NCBI RefSeq assembly: GCF_023242475.1
Contig: NZ_JALJFG010000019.1
Coordinates: forward strand, 37,337-101,336
Source of the DNA: Pseudomonas sp. MWU15-20650
GTDB lineage: Bacteria; Pseudomonadota; Gammaproteobacteria; Pseudomonadales; Pseudomonadaceae
Length of the DNA stretch: 64,000 bases
Direction of reading: 5' to 3'
Of this stretch, positions 1-8,975 are shown in pieces. A program made the position numbers and the translations under genes. The notes beneath the pieces were generated by a model that was given only the letters and a program-made list of their open reading frames with translations, was not told where the DNA came from and did no database searches. Position 1 is the stretch's first letter. Every line of letters begins with the position of its first letter.

Positions 1-746
1 CCGGCGACTACTTCATTCCGTTGCGCGGCCGTACCGAAATCGCCCGTAAGAAGGGCGCGGACCTGTTCGTGTCCATCCACGCCGACGCGGCCCCTTCGGC
101 TGCGGCGTTCGGTGCGTCGGTGTTTGCCCTGTCGGACCGTGGTGCAACCTCCGAGACCGCGCGTTGGTTGGCCGACAGTGAAAACCGTTCCGACTTGATC
201 GGCGGGGCCGGCAACGTGTCCCTCGATGACAAGGACAAAATGCTCGCTGGCGTATTGCTCGACCTGTCGATGACCGCCTCGCTGACTTCCAGCTTGAACG
301 TCGGCCAGAAAGTCCTGAGCAATATCGGCCGGGTCACGTCGCTGCATAAACAGCGGGTGGAGCAAGCCGGGTTCATGGTGCTGAAATCGCCGGATATCCC
401 GTCGATCCTGGTGGAAACCGGGTTTATCTCCAACTCCAACGAAGCGTCGAAACTGGCCAGCGCCAGCCACCAGCAGGCACTGGCGCGCTCCATCAGTGCC
501 GGTATTCGCCAGTTCTTCCAGCAGAACCCGCCGCCGGGCACCTATATCGCCTGGTTGCGCGACTCCGGGAAAATTGCCCAGGGCCCACGTGACCATCGCG
601 TACAGCCCGGCGATACCCTGGCCATGCTGGCGGTGCGATTCCAGGTGTCGGCGGCGACATTGCGCAGTGCCAATAACCTGCAGACCGATGAGTTGAAAGT
701 CGGTCAGGTGTTGACCATTCCCGGCACTGAATTGGCGGCGCAGTAA
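1..746 (+). CDS. amiB: N-acetylmuramoyl-L-alanine amidase AmiB, C-terminal part (5' end outside window)
   Basis: The reading frame is open from base 3 and has no start codon in the window, so only the last 247 residues are present. It is the zinc-dependent Amidase_3 catalytic domain, which cleaves the amide bond between muramic acid and the stem peptide in the periplasm during cell separation. The motif SIHADA holds a zinc-ligand histidine and ILVETGFISN holds the catalytic glutamate. A LysM peptidoglycan-binding domain follows (HRVQPGDTLAMLA to VLTIPG) at the C-terminus. The stop codon TAA shares one base with the mutL start, so the two genes are translationally coupled, as in other pseudomonads. 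Confidence 0.93.
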   Translation, partial: GDYFIPLRGRTEIARKKGADLFVSIHADAAPSAAAFGASVFALSDRGATSETARWLADSENRSDLIGGAGNVSLDDKDKMLAGVLLDLSMTASLTSSLNVGQKVLSNIGRVTSLHKQRVEQAGFMVLKSPDIPSILVETGFISNSNEASKLASASHQQALARSISAGIRQFFQQNPPPGTYIAWLRDSGKIAQGPRDHRVQPGDTLAMLAVRFQVSAATLRSANNLQTDELKVGQVLTIPGTELAAQ

Positions 747-2662
747 TGAGTGAATCAATCCTCAATAGCGGCTCGCGCATCGAGCTGCTCAGCCCGCGCC
801 TCGCCAACCAGATTGCGGCGGGTGAGGTGGTTGAGCGCCCGGCATCGGTGATCAAGGAACTGCTGGAAAACAGTATCGACTCCGGCGCCAAGCGCATTGA
901 TGTCGATGTGGAGCAGGGCGGCGTCAAGCTGCTGCGGGTACGTGACGATGGCAGCGGCATCTCTGCCGATGACTTGCCGCTGGCCTTGGCCCGTCACGCC
1001 ACCAGCAAGATCCGTGACCTCGAAGACCTGGAGCGGGTGATGAGCCTGGGTTTTCGCGGTGAGGCCCTGGCGTCCATCAGTTCCGTGGCCCGCCTGACCC
1101 TGACCTCCCGTACTCGCAGTGCCGAGCAGGCCTGGCAAGTGGAAACCGAAGGGCGTGACATGGCGCCCCGGGTCCAGCCGGCTGCGCATCCGGTGGGCAC
1201 CTCGGTGGAAGTGCGTGACCTGTTCTTCAATACCCCGGCGCGCCGCAAGTTCCTCAAGGCCGAAAAAACCGAATTCGACCACCTGCAAGAAGTCATCAAG
1301 CGCCTGGCGCTGGCGCGCTTCGATGTGGCGTTCCACCTGCGTCACAACGGCAAGACCATCCTCAGCCTGCACGAGGCCAATGACGATGCCGCACGCGCCC
1401 GGCGGGTGGCGGCGGTGTGCGGCGCGGGCTTCCTGGAGCAGGCGCTGCCGATTGAGATCGAGCGCAACGGATTGCGCCTGTGGGGTTGGGTCGGTTTACC
1501 GACCTTCTCCCGCAGCCAGGCCGACTTGCAGTATTTCTTTGTGAACGGTCGGGCGGTACGCGACAAGCTGGTGGCCCATGCGGTGCGCCAGGCGTATCGC
1601 GACGTGTTGTTCAACGGCCGGCATCCGACGTTTGTACTGTTTTTTGAGGTTGACCCTTCCGTGGTCGACGTCAACGTACACCCGACCAAGCACGAAGTGC
1701 GCTTTCGCGATGGGCGCATGGTGCATGACTTCCTCTATGGCACCTTGCACCGTGCCTTGGGTGATGTGCGCCCGGATGATCAACTGTCCGCGCCGATAGT
1801 CACGGCGGTGGTGCGGCCGAGCGGGCCGCAAGCCGGTGAATTTGGCCCGCAAGGTGAAATGAGCCTGGCGGCCAACCTGCTGCAATCGCCACAGTCGCAG
1901 CCAGCCTACACGGCGCCAAATTCGGGTGCGGGTTCGGGTTATCAGTATCAATACACCCCGCGTCCACAGTCGGCAGTACCGGTGGCCGAGGCCCAGGCGG
2001 CTTACCGTGAGTTTTTCGCGCCGCTGCCGGGTGCTGAGCCAGGGGCTGCTGTCGCGTTGCCGGAGGGCGGCGGTGATATCCCGCCACTGGGCTATGCGCT
2101 GGCGCAACTCAAGGGTATCTACATCCTGGCGGAAAACGCCCATGGCCTGGTACTGGTAGACATGCACGCCGCCCACGAGCGGATCATGTACGAACGCCTG
2201 AAGATCGCCATGGCCAGCGAAGGGCTCAGTGGCCAGCCGTTGCTGGTGCCCGAATCCCTGGCGGTCAGCCAGCGAGAAGCTGACTGTGCCGAAGAGCACC
2301 ACGGCGTGTTCCAGAAACTGGGTTTCGAGTTGCAGCGCCTGGGCCCGGAAACCCTGGCGATCCGTCAGATTCCCGCGTTGCTCAAGCAAGCTGAAGCCAA
2401 CCGGCTGGTTGCCGATGTGCTGGCTGACTTGATGGAATACGGCACCAGCGACCGCATCCAGGCGCACATCAATGAGCTGCTCGGTACCATGGCCTGTCAC
2501 GGCGCCATCCGCGCCAACCGCCGGCTGGCCTTGCCGGAAATGAACGGTTTGCTGCGCGACATGGAAAACACCGAGCGCAGCGGCCAGTGCAACCATGGCC
2601 GACCGACCTGGACCCAGATGGGCCTGGACGATCTGGACAAACTCTTCTTGCGCGGCCGTTGA
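746..2662 (+). CDS. mutL: DNA mismatch repair protein MutL
   Basis: 638 residues, full length for the family. It links MutS mismatch recognition to strand processing. The N-terminal GHKL ATPase motifs are visible: ENSIDSGAK, DDGSGI and GFRGEALASI. A proline/glutamine-rich linker covers about residues 345-440. The C-terminal domain carries DMHAAHERIMYE, which fits the DQHA(X)2E(X)4E endonuclease motif apart from M for Q, and QCNHGRP near the end. This is the endonuclease-type MutL of bacteria lacking MutH, unlike that of E. coli. The ATG overlaps the amiB stop and the TGA overlaps the miaA start by one base. Confidence 0.97.
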   Translation: MSESILNSGSRIELLSPRLANQIAAGEVVERPASVIKELLENSIDSGAKRIDVDVEQGGVKLLRVRDDGSGISADDLPLALARHATSKIRDLEDLERVMSLGFRGEALASISSVARLTLTSRTRSAEQAWQVETEGRDMAPRVQPAAHPVGTSVEVRDLFFNTPARRKFLKAEKTEFDHLQEVIKRLALARFDVAFHLRHNGKTILSLHEANDDAARARRVAAVCGAGFLEQALPIEIERNGLRLWGWVGLPTFSRSQADLQYFFVNGRAVRDKLVAHAVRQAYRDVLFNGRHPTFVLFFEVDPSVVDVNVHPTKHEVRFRDGRMVHDFLYGTLHRALGDVRPDDQLSAPIVTAVVRPSGPQAGEFGPQGEMSLAANLLQSPQSQPAYTAPNSGAGSGYQYQYTPRPQSAVPVAEAQAAYREFFAPLPGAEPGAAVALPEGGGDIPPLGYALAQLKGIYILAENAHGLVLVDMHAAHERIMYERLKIAMASEGLSGQPLLVPESLAVSQREADCAEEHHGVFQKLGFELQRLGPETLAIRQIPALLKQAEANRLVADVLADLMEYGTSDRIQAHINELLGTMACHGAIRANRRLALPEMNGLLRDMENTERSGQCNHGRPTWTQMGLDDLDKLFLRGR

Positions 2663-3633
2663 TGAGTGCCTTGCCCCCCGCAATCTTCCTGATGGGCCCC
2701 ACGGCCGCCGGCAAGACCGACCTGGCGATCGAGCTGACCAAGGTGCTGCCGTGCGAGTTGATCAGCGTCGATTCTGCCCTGGTTTACCGGGACATGGACA
2801 TCGGCACGGCCAAGCCTTCCAAAGCACTTTTGGCGCAGTATCCGCACCGCTTGATCGACATCATCGACCCGTCCGAGAGCTATTCGGCGGCGGATTTTCG
2901 CACCGATGCGCTGGCCGCCATGGCTGAGATCACCGCGCGGGGCAATATCCCGTTGCTGGTGGGCGGCACGATGCTCTACTACAAGGCGTTGCAGGAAGGG
3001 TTGGCTGATATGCCGCCCGCTGACGCCCAAGTACGCGCCGAGCTTGAAGAGGAGGCGGCACGCCTTGGCTGGCAAGCCCTGCACGACCAGTTGGCGGCGG
3101 TCGATCCGGTGTCGGCGGCGCGTATTCACCCCAATGACCCCCAGCGGCTCACGCGTGCGCTGGAAGTCTGGCGTGTGAGTGGCCAGACCATGACTGAACA
3201 CAGGCTGAAACAAACTGCGCAAAGTGCTGTTGCAGGCGCATCTGGACAGTCACAATTGCCCTATACTGTGGCGAATCTGGCCATCGCTCCGGCAAATCGC
3301 CAGGTGCTGCATGACCGAATTGCACAAAGATTCACAATTATGTTGGAACAGGGGTTTGTAGAGGAGGTCGTAGCACTGCGTTCAAGAGGTGACCTGCATA
3401 CAGGGCTACCTTCGATACGCGCTGTGGGCTACCGCCAAGTCTGGGATCATCTGGATGGCAAGCTGACGTCAGCTGAGATGCAGGAGCGCGGCATCATTGC
3501 CACGCGCCAATTGGCGAAGCGCCAGTTCACCTGGCTGCGCAGCTGGAGCGATTTGCACTGGTTGGACAGCCTGGACAGCGACAATCTGTCACGCGCCTTG
3601 AAATACTTGGGCACGGTCTCCATATTGAGCTGA
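2662..3633 (+). CDS. miaA: tRNA dimethylallyltransferase MiaA
   Basis: 323 residues from the ATG that overlaps the mutL stop (TGATG); a longer in-frame extension into mutL is unlikely to be used. The enzyme transfers a dimethylallyl group from DMAPP to A37 of tRNAs reading UNN codons. The P-loop GPTAAGKT lies at about residues 12-19, followed by the family motifs SVDSALVYRDMDIGTAKP and DIIDPSE, and GGTMLYYKAL further on. The conserved order mutL-miaA-hfq supports the call. Readthrough into hfq is likely because no terminator is seen in the 94-base gap. Confidence 0.97.
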   Translation: MSALPPAIFLMGPTAAGKTDLAIELTKVLPCELISVDSALVYRDMDIGTAKPSKALLAQYPHRLIDIIDPSESYSAADFRTDALAAMAEITARGNIPLLVGGTMLYYKALQEGLADMPPADAQVRAELEEEAARLGWQALHDQLAAVDPVSAARIHPNDPQRLTRALEVWRVSGQTMTEHRLKQTAQSAVAGASGQSQLPYTVANLAIAPANRQVLHDRIAQRFTIMLEQGFVEEVVALRSRGDLHTGLPSIRAVGYRQVWDHLDGKLTSAEMQERGIIATRQLAKRQFTWLRSWSDLHWLDSLDSDNLSRALKYLGTVSILS

Positions 3634-3727
3634 GTCCTTGCAATTGCCGTCTATCCTTGGGGGTGTGACGGTCATAAGCTATTTATTTTCCGATTTTTTA
3701 TTATTGATCCTTAAAGGAGTGCGGCAC

Positions 3728-3988
3728 ATGTCAAAAGGGCATTCGCTACAAGACCCTTACTTGAATACTTTACGTAAAGAGAAAGTGGGGGTTTCCATCT
3801 ACCTGGTCAACGGTATCAAGCTGCAAGGCACGATCGAGTCGTTCGACCAGTTCGTTATCCTGCTGAAAAACACCGTCAGCCAGATGGTTTACAAGCACGC
3901 TATCTCGACAGTCGTTCCAGTTCGTCCAATCCGTCTGCCTAGCGCAACCGGTGATGAGCAGGGTGACGCTGAGCCAGGTAACGCCTGA
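3728..3988 (+). CDS. hfq: RNA chaperone Hfq
   Basis: 86 residues. The start is the ATG preceded by AAAGGAGT at 3713-3720; an upstream in-frame extension would add an unrelated N-terminus. The Sm1 and Sm2 regions are intact (LRKEKVGVSIYLVNGIKLQG; QMVYKHAIST), so it should form the hexamer that binds U-rich 3' ends on the proximal face and A-rich motifs on the distal face. The short acidic tail fits Pseudomonas Hfq. With Crc, Pseudomonas Hfq represses translation of catabolic and transport mRNAs, which bears on the A-rich site in front of livK in this window. Confidence 0.98.
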   Translation: MSKGHSLQDPYLNTLRKEKVGVSIYLVNGIKLQGTIESFDQFVILLKNTVSQMVYKHAISTVVPVRPIRLPSATGDEQGDAEPGNA

Positions 3989-4000
3989 TAGGAGTCTCCT

Positions 4001-5302
4001 TTGTTCTTTGAGCGCCACGGTGGTGGTGAGCGAGTGATCCTCGTTCACTTGGATGGACAGGACCCTGAGGCGCGCGAAGATCCGCAGGAGTTTCAGGAGT
4101 TGGCAAATTCGGCCGGCGCCGAGACCGTTGCGTTTTTTAACGTGCCGCGTCATCGGCCAACCGCCAAATTCCTGATTGGCAGCGGCAAGGTCGAGGAACT
4201 ACGCGACCTGGTCCATGCCGAAGAAGCCGATCTGGTGATCTTCAACCACGTCCTCACGCCCAGTCAGGAACGTAACCTCGAACGTGTATTCGAGTGTCGC
4301 GTAATCGACCGTACCGGCTTGATTCTCGATATTTTCGCCCAACGTGCCCGCACCCATGAAGGCAAGCTCCAGGTCGAACTGGCCCAGCTTGACCACATGA
4401 GTACCCGGCTGGTTCGTGGCTGGACTCACCTTGAGCGCCAGGGTGGCGGTATCGGCATGCGCGGTCCGGGTGAAACCCAGTTGGAAACAGACCGCCGCTT
4501 GCTGCGGGTTCGCCTGCGACAGATCAAGGGCCGCCTGGAAAAAGTACGCAGCCAGCGCGAACAATCGCGACGGGGCCGCATGCGTGCGGATATCCCGACC
4601 GTTTCGCTGGTGGGCTATACCAACGCCGGCAAGTCCACACTGTTCAATAACGTGACGAAATCGGACGTGTACGCGGCCGATCAACTGTTCGCCACGCTCG
4701 ATCCGACCTTGCGCCGTCTGGAGCTGGACGACCTGGGGCCGATTGTTCTCGCCGACACCGTGGGTTTCATTCGTCACTTGCCCCACAAGCTGGTCGAGGC
4801 GTTTCGGTCTACGCTCGAAGAGTCGAGCAATTCCGACCTGTTGTTGCACGTGATCGATGCGGCTGAACCGGATCGCATGTTGCAGATTGAACAGGTAATG
4901 GTGGTGCTGGGCGAGATTGGTGCACAGGACTTGCCGATCCTTGAGGTCTATAACAAACTCGATTTGCTTGAGGGTGTTGAGCCTCAAATCCAGCGCGATG
5001 AAGACGGCAAGCCCCAACGGGTCTGGCTGTCGGCGCGTGATGGCACTGGCCTTGAATTGCTTGAGCAGGCGATCGCCGAGCTGCTGGGTAGTGATTTGTT
5101 TATTGGTACCTTGCGCTTGCCTCAGCGTTTTGCTCGACTGCGTGCACAGTTTTTCGAACTGGGTGCGGTACAGAAAGAAGAACACGACGAAGAAGGTGTC
5201 AGCTTGCTGGCCGTTCGATTGCCACGCTCGGAGCTCAATCGGCTGGTCAGCCGCGAGGGCGTTGTACCGGCAGAGTTCATCGAACAACACACTTTGCAAT
5301 AA
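4001..5302 (+). CDS. hflX: GTPase HflX, ribosome-associated stress factor
   Basis: 433 residues. The start is TTG, placed 12 bases after the hfq stop and behind a good ribosome site (AGGAGTCT at 3990-3997); no closer ATG gives the conserved MFFERHGGGERV beginning. HflX binds ribosomes and splits stalled ones under stress. An N-terminal HflX domain (residues 20-120) and coiled region (RQIKGRLEKVRSQREQSRR) precede the G domain with GYTNAGKST (G1), DTVGFI (G3) and NKLD (G4). It sits in the usual hfq-hflX-hflK-hflC string. Confidence 0.96.
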   Translation: MFFERHGGGERVILVHLDGQDPEAREDPQEFQELANSAGAETVAFFNVPRHRPTAKFLIGSGKVEELRDLVHAEEADLVIFNHVLTPSQERNLERVFECRVIDRTGLILDIFAQRARTHEGKLQVELAQLDHMSTRLVRGWTHLERQGGGIGMRGPGETQLETDRRLLRVRLRQIKGRLEKVRSQREQSRRGRMRADIPTVSLVGYTNAGKSTLFNNVTKSDVYAADQLFATLDPTLRRLELDDLGPIVLADTVGFIRHLPHKLVEAFRSTLEESSNSDLLLHVIDAAEPDRMLQIEQVMVVLGEIGAQDLPILEVYNKLDLLEGVEPQIQRDEDGKPQRVWLSARDGTGLELLEQAIAELLGSDLFIGTLRLPQRFARLRAQFFELGAVQKEEHDEEGVSLLAVRLPRSELNRLVSREGVVPAEFIEQHTLQ

Positions 5303-5398
5303 AAGCCTCCTAAAGCGGTTGTGCCGCAGTAGCAGGCATTCTGTAGCATTGGTCGGCGCGCCGTGGGTGCGTCTTTGCTTTATCAGATGGAGAGCGCT

Positions 5399-6574
5399 AT
5401 GGCTTGGAATGAGCCGGGTGGCAACTCGAATAATCAGGATCCTTGGGGTGGTAAACGCCGCAATAATGGCGACCGCAAGGGGCCACCAGATCTCGACGAG
5501 GCCTTCCGAAAGCTGCAGGAAAGCCTGAATGGGTTGTTCGGTGGTGGAAAAAAACGAGGTGGTGACGACAGCGGTCGCACAAGCAAGGGCGGTGGCTATG
5601 GCCTGCTGGGCCTGGGACTTGTCGTGCTCGCGGCTGCGTGGCTGTACAGCGCGGTTTACGTAGTGGACGAGCAGGAGCAAGCCGTGGTGCTGCGCTTCGG
5701 CAAGTACTACGAGACTGTAGGCCCGGGCCTGAACATCTATTTCCCGCCGATCGACAAGAAGTACATGGAGAACGTCACGCGTGAGCGTGCCTACACCAAG
5801 CAGGGCCAGATGCTGACCGAAGACGAGAACATCGTCGAAGTGCCGCTGACCGTGCAGTACAAGATCAGCAACCTGCAGGACTTCGTGCTGAACGTCGACC
5901 AGCCGGAAATCAGCCTGCAACACGCAACCGAAAGCGCCTTGCGCCATGTGGTGGGTTCCACCGCCATGGACCAGGTGCTGACCGAAGGGCGTGAATTGAT
6001 GGCCAGCGAAATCAAGGAGCGCCTGCAACGGTTCCTCGATACGTATCGTACCGGTATCACCGTTACTCAGGTGAACGTACAGAGCGCAGCTGCACCACGT
6101 GAAGTGCAGGAAGCCTTTGACGACGTGATCCGTGCCCGTGAAGACGAGCAGCGTTCGCGCAACCAGGCTGAAACCTATGCCAACGGTGTCGTGCCGGAAG
6201 CGCGTGGTCAGGCCCAGCGCATTCTCGAGGATGCCAATGGTTACCGCGACGAAGTGGTCTCGCGTGCCAAAGGTGAGGCGGATCGTTTCACCAAGCTGGT
6301 CGCCGAGTACCGCAAGGCTCCGGAAGTCACGCGTGAGCGTCTGTACCTGGACACCATGCAGGAAGTCTTCAGCAACACCAGCAAGGTTCTCGTGACCGGC
6401 AGCAAGGGTGGGCAGAACAACCTGCTGTACCTGCCGCTGGACAAGATGATCGAAGGTGGTCGTAGCAGCACCAGCGCACCGTCCACCGGTTCCAATGCCG
6501 CTGCCAACGAAGCGAGTGCCCGTGCGGCCGCTGACTTGCTGCAACAGCAAACACGTACCAGGGAGAGTCGTTGA
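5399..6574 (+). CDS. hflK: FtsH protease modulator HflK
   Basis: 391 residues, starting at the ATG six bases after GGAG (5389-5392). A glycine/asparagine-rich N-terminus (MAWNEPGGNSNNQDPWGG) is followed by a single membrane span near residues 62-82 and an SPFH/prohibitin domain beginning VVDEQEQAVVLRFGKY. HflK and HflC form a large periplasmic cage around the membrane protease FtsH and control access of its substrates. The C-terminus is alanine/serine-rich. The stop TGA overlaps the hflC ATG, so the two partners are made in coupled fashion. Confidence 0.96.
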   Translation: MAWNEPGGNSNNQDPWGGKRRNNGDRKGPPDLDEAFRKLQESLNGLFGGGKKRGGDDSGRTSKGGGYGLLGLGLVVLAAAWLYSAVYVVDEQEQAVVLRFGKYYETVGPGLNIYFPPIDKKYMENVTRERAYTKQGQMLTEDENIVEVPLTVQYKISNLQDFVLNVDQPEISLQHATESALRHVVGSTAMDQVLTEGRELMASEIKERLQRFLDTYRTGITVTQVNVQSAAAPREVQEAFDDVIRAREDEQRSRNQAETYANGVVPEARGQAQRILEDANGYRDEVVSRAKGEADRFTKLVAEYRKAPEVTRERLYLDTMQEVFSNTSKVLVTGSKGGQNNLLYLPLDKMIEGGRSSTSAPSTGSNAAANEASARAAADLLQQQTRTRESR

Positions 6575-7440
6575 TGAGCAATAAATCGCTGACCGCCCTG
6601 ATTGTGGGCGTCGTCGTGGTCATCGCTGCCTGGAACTGCTTCTACATCGTGTCTCAGACCGAGCGCGCGGTGTTGCTGCAATTCGGTCGTGTGGTCCAGG
6701 CGGATGTCCAGCCGGGCCTGCATGTGAAGGTCCCCTACGTCAACCAGGTGCGCAAGTTCGACGGCCGCCTGATGACCCTGGATGCACCAACACAGCGCTT
6801 CCTGACCCTGGAAAAGAAAGCTGTCATGGTTGACGCCTACGCCAAATGGCGCGTCAAGGATGCCGAGCGTTTCTACACGGCGACCTCTGGCCTCAAGCAG
6901 ATTGCCGACGAGCGTTTGTCGCGCCGTCTGGAATCGGGCCTGCGTGACCAGTTTGGTAAACGTACCCTGCACGAGGTGGTATCCGGTGAACGTGATGCGC
7001 TGATGGCGGATATCACCCGTTCGCTGAACACAATGGCGGAAAAAGAGCTGGGGATCGAAGTGGTCGATGTCCGGGTCAAGGCCATTGACCTGCCGAAGGA
7101 AGTGAACCGCAGCGTGTTCGAGCGCATGAGCACCGAGCGTGAGCGTGAAGCCCGTGAGCACCGCGCCAAGGGTAACGAACTGGCTGAAGGTATCCGTGCG
7201 GATGCCGACCGTCAGCGCCGTGTGCTGTTGGCAGAAGCCTATCGTGAGTCTGAAGAGGCCCGCGGTGATGGCGATGCCCAAGCGGCGGCGATCTATGCCA
7301 AGGCTTACGGCCAGGACCAGGAGTTCTACGCGTTCTACCGTAGCCTGCGCGCCTACCGTGAAAGCTTCGCGAACAAAACCGACGTCATGGTGCTGGACCC
7401 AAGCAGCGACTTCTTCCGCTACCTGGAAAAGTCCAAGTAA
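6574..7440 (+). CDS. hflC: FtsH protease modulator HflC
   Basis: 288 residues. The ATG overlapping the hflK TGA is chosen over the TTG one codon upstream. One N-terminal membrane segment (LTALIVGVVVVIAAWNCFYI) leads into the SPFH domain (SQTERAVLLQFGRV) and a charged, coiled C-terminal half rich in ERERE/EARE patterns. It is the partner of HflK in the FtsH-HflKC complex. It is the last gene before a rho-independent terminator at about 7530. Confidence 0.96.
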   Translation: MSNKSLTALIVGVVVVIAAWNCFYIVSQTERAVLLQFGRVVQADVQPGLHVKVPYVNQVRKFDGRLMTLDAPTQRFLTLEKKAVMVDAYAKWRVKDAERFYTATSGLKQIADERLSRRLESGLRDQFGKRTLHEVVSGERDALMADITRSLNTMAEKELGIEVVDVRVKAIDLPKEVNRSVFERMSTEREREAREHRAKGNELAEGIRADADRQRRVLLAEAYRESEEARGDGDAQAAAIYAKAYGQDQEFYAFYRSLRAYRESFANKTDVMVLDPSSDFFRYLEKSK

Positions 7441-7529
7441 CCAGCCGGTGATTCTGTAGGACCCACTCCGTCGGGCGGCTAAAATGCCTGGCGGGGTGAT
7501 CCTTTCAGAAAACGGGTGTATGATGCGGC

Positions 7530-7553
7530 AGCCGGGAAATTCCCGGCTTTTTT
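7530..7553 (+). terminator. Rho-independent terminator after hflC
   Basis: The perfect stem GCCGGG/CCCGGC with loop AAATT is followed directly by a T-run (TTTTTT). It lies 90 bases after hflC and ends the mutL-hflC string. Apart from this hairpin I see no gene in 7441-7733. Confidence 0.8.
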
Positions 7554-7733
7554 GCGTCTGCATGTTTGATTCGGCAGGCGTGACAGGTTTTTCGAGGAAA
7601 GTGCCCGACGAGGCCGCTGGCAGGCCGTTCGTCACGTCGCTCTTGCGCGTGGTTTATGCAAGGCGCGGGTATTTTCTGCTTCACTCAAGGCTCGGCCGAG
7701 GGCTGGCCGCCCGGATCATAGGGGAATGGCGTA

Positions 7734-8921
7734 ATGGCAACGGTAGACCGCTGGCTGCTGCCAGATGGCATCGAAGAAGTACTGCCACCAGAGGCTGCGC
7801 GCATTGAAGTAGCGCGTCGCCAGGTGTTGGATCTGTTCCAGAGCTGGGGTTACGAGTTTGTCGTGACCCCCCATATCGAGTACCTGGAATCCCTGCTGAC
7901 CGGCGCGGGCCAGGACCTGGATCTGCGCACCTTCAAGGTCATCGACCCGCAATCGGGCCGGCAAATGGGCTTCCGTGCCGATATCACGCCGCAAGTGGCG
8001 CGTATCGATGCGCACACCCTGCGTCGCGAAGGCCCAAGTCGCCTGTGCTACGCCGGTAGCGTGCTGCACGCCCAGCCGCGCGCCTTGTCGTCTTCCCGTA
8101 GCCCGATTCAGTTGGGTGCCGAGTTGTACGGCGATGCCAGCCCGAGCAGTGATGTTGAAGTCATCAGCTTGATGCTGGCCATGTTGCAACTGGCCGATGT
8201 GCCGGATGTTCACATGGACCTGGGTCATGTCGGTATCTACCGCGGCCTGGCTCGTGCGGCCGGGTTGTCCGGTGAAGTGGAGCAACAGTTGTTCGATGCC
8301 CTGCAGCGCAAGGCGATCGACGAAGTGATCGCCCTTACCGAAGGCGTGCCTGCTGAACTGGCCGGCATGTTACGTGCACTGGTGGGGCTGTGCGGTGGCC
8401 GTGAAGTGCTGGTTGCGGCGCGTGAGCGCCTGGCCAATGCGCCGGCGCCAGTATTGGCGGCGCTGGATGATGTGCTGGCGATTGCTGAACGCTTGTCGGC
8501 GCGGTTCCCGGAACTGCCGCTGTATTTTGATCTGGGTGAGTTGCGCGGCTACCACTACCACACTGGGGTGGTGTTCGCGGTGTTTGTCCCGGGTGTTGGC
8601 CAGGCCATCGCCCAAGGCGGTCGTTATGACGATATCGGCGCTGACTTCGGTCGTGCGCGTCCGGCGACTGGCTTTTCCACCGATTTGAAAACCCTGGTGA
8701 CCCTGGGGCGTGCTGAGGTCGAGCTGCCGTCTGGTGGCATCTGGATGCCTGACAGTACGGACGCCGCTCTCTGGCAGCAAGTTTGCCAGTTGCGCAGTGA
8801 GGGTCAGCGTGTCGTCCAGGCTTTGCCTGGGCAGCCATTGGCCGCCGCCCGTGAAGCGGACTGCGACCGGCAATTGATTCTGCAGAACGGGCTTTGGCAA
8901 GTATCGCCACTGGCTTCTTGA
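7734..8921 (+). CDS. hisZ: ATP phosphoribosyltransferase regulatory subunit HisZ
   Basis: 395 residues. It is a histidyl-tRNA synthetase-like class II fold without the anticodon-binding domain; it pairs with the short HisG to form the first enzyme of histidine synthesis and carries the histidine feedback site. Visible family features are WLLPDGIEEVLPPEA at the start, the motif-2 region FRADITPQVARIDA, and the motif-3-like GGRYDDIGADFGRARPATGF. The ATG is preceded by AGGGGAAT. Its position between hflC and purA is the standard Pseudomonas arrangement, remote from hisG. Confidence 0.95.
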   Translation: MATVDRWLLPDGIEEVLPPEAARIEVARRQVLDLFQSWGYEFVVTPHIEYLESLLTGAGQDLDLRTFKVIDPQSGRQMGFRADITPQVARIDAHTLRREGPSRLCYAGSVLHAQPRALSSSRSPIQLGAELYGDASPSSDVEVISLMLAMLQLADVPDVHMDLGHVGIYRGLARAAGLSGEVEQQLFDALQRKAIDEVIALTEGVPAELAGMLRALVGLCGGREVLVAARERLANAPAPVLAALDDVLAIAERLSARFPELPLYFDLGELRGYHYHTGVVFAVFVPGVGQAIAQGGRYDDIGADFGRARPATGFSTDLKTLVTLGRAEVELPSGGIWMPDSTDAALWQQVCQLRSEGQRVVQALPGQPLAAAREADCDRQLILQNGLWQVSPLAS

Positions 8922-8975
8922 GTTTTCCTGCCGGCCATCGCCGGCACCAAGTTTGCGCGAATGAGGACAAGTGTT

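Noticed and set aside
4199..6550. A very long open frame on the minus strand opposite hflX and hflK
   Set aside because: It is antisense to two confidently identified genes, shows no recognisable domain, and such frames are usual in high-GC DNA.
7484..7733. Small plus-strand gene between hflC and hisZ
   Set aside because: The frame runs through the hflC terminator and into hisZ in another frame, with no domain or ribosome site.
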